44,001 nucleotides of DNA from an uncultured Saprospiraceae bacterium (GTDB lineage: Bacteria > Bacteroidota > Bacteroidia > Chitinophagales > Saprospiraceae), in assembly GCA_937924805.1 (NCBI GenBank), contig CALDTZ010000033.1, positions 1 to 44,001 of the forward strand. The letters run 5' to 3'. Below the pieces are notes generated by a model. That model was not told the DNA's origin. It worked only from the letters and a program-made list of their open reading frames with translations, and ran no database searches. Of this stretch, positions 43,632 through 44,001 are shown one piece after another. A program made the position numbers and the translations under genes. Each line of letters starts with the position of its first letter. Within the stretch, counting starts at the first letter, position 1.

Positions 43632-44001
43632 TTATTCAATAAGAACCATTTTACCTAAATGAATTTGATCTTCTAAAAAGAGTTTAAATGTTTTAACACC
43701 TGTAGAACCAAATACGGATCGATCAAAACTATATTGATTCAACCCTTGTTCAACAGATAGCTTTAATTTATACTCAATACGACCATTTAAATCATAAAAA
43801 ATCAAAAACCCATTCCCACTCTTTTCCGCTGTGAATGAGATTTTTGTTTCTTCATGCCATGGATTTGGATAGTTCGTTAATAAAACTTCTTCTTGTTTCG
43901 GTTGTAAAACGAGATTAGAAATAGATAAATCCATGCTATAAACTTCTCCATTAAGTTTAGAACTTAGATTAACATCTTGAGTCTTTCGTTCTAATTCCAC
44001 T
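43632..44001 (-). CDS. C-terminal end of a T9SS cargo protein (partial)
   Basis: The last 120 or so residues of a protein whose start lies beyond the right edge. The visible part ends in a type A T9SS sorting domain of about 80 residues: NYPNPWHEETKISF, then FYDLNGRIEYKL and a final LGKMVLIE. The domain directs export across the outer membrane and is removed on the surface. What the cargo is cannot be seen from this fragment. Confidence 0.8.
   Translation of the reverse strand, partial: VELERKTQDVNLSSKLNGEVYSMDLSISNLVLQPKQEEVLLTNYPNPWHEETKISFTAEKSGNGFLIFYDLNGRIEYKLKLSVEQGLNQYSFDRSVFGSTGVKTFKLFLEDQIHLGKMVLIE

Noticed and set aside
1..44001. CRISPR array, rRNA, insertion sequence or prophage
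   Set aside because: No regularly spaced direct repeats, rRNA-like stretch, transposase, integrase or phage structural gene was seen on either strand.

Overview
The window reads as chromosomal DNA from a low-GC marine-type member of the Bacteroidota, most likely a Saprospiraceae-like lineage (this placement is inference). Supporting signs are type IX secretion (T9SS) sorting domains of both type A and type B, a SprB-type repeat adhesin, large CRTAC1/UnbV-type lipoproteins, cyclophilin lipoproteins, a fused E1 alpha-beta 2-oxoacid dehydrogenase, almost no Shine-Dalgarno sequences, and promoter boxes of the TAnnTTTG type characteristic of Bacteroidota. I see no tRNA, rRNA, CRISPR array, insertion sequence or phage gene.

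Layout. 1-7300: a non-coding left edge, then a minus-strand pair made of a small secreted protein (126 aa) followed by a 2137-aa T9SS cargo protein with P-like domains, calcium-type acidic repeats, a dockerin-like and a cohesin-like module. 7301-7988: a long divergent intergenic region. 7989-11330: first CRTAC1-like lipoprotein. 11373-16575: two tandem class A penicillin-binding proteins. 16807-21925: compact plus-strand cluster of a GH3-type acyl-amido synthetase, a small conserved protein, RecO, fused E1 and an unknown 183-aa protein, followed by the second CRTAC1-like lipoprotein and a strong terminator at 25313. 25379-26926: glycyl-tRNA synthetase, divergent from a plus-strand cluster (27065-30210) of an acyltransferase, an unknown 343-aa protein and a CNNM/CorC-type membrane protein. 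30263-35957: a VOC protein and a 1748-aa L-type-lectin / SprB-repeat adhesin with a type B sorting domain. 36048-38723: small unknown protein, two cyclophilin lipoproteins (the second with a PKD domain) and a ROK/polyphosphate-glucokinase-type kinase. 38767-41070: minus-strand metzincin-like protease, uracil-DNA-glycosylase-family protein and a carboxypeptidase-regulatory-domain protein. 41196-43209: a two-gene trans-3-hydroxy-L-proline to L-proline pathway. 43250-44001: a Kunitz-domain lipoprotein and the C-terminal end of another T9SS cargo protein.

Taken together, the window mixes housekeeping genes (cell wall synthesis, DNA repair, tRNA charging, central metabolism) with a rich cell-surface and secreted repertoire. 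The points most worth a second look are the Kunitz lipoprotein with an additional cysteine pair, the giant cohesin/dockerin cargo protein with its small partner sharing a 14-nt start-site sequence, the lectin/SprB adhesin, the PKD-cyclophilin fusion, and the divergent glyS / acyltransferase promoter region built on a perfect 15-bp inverted repeat.
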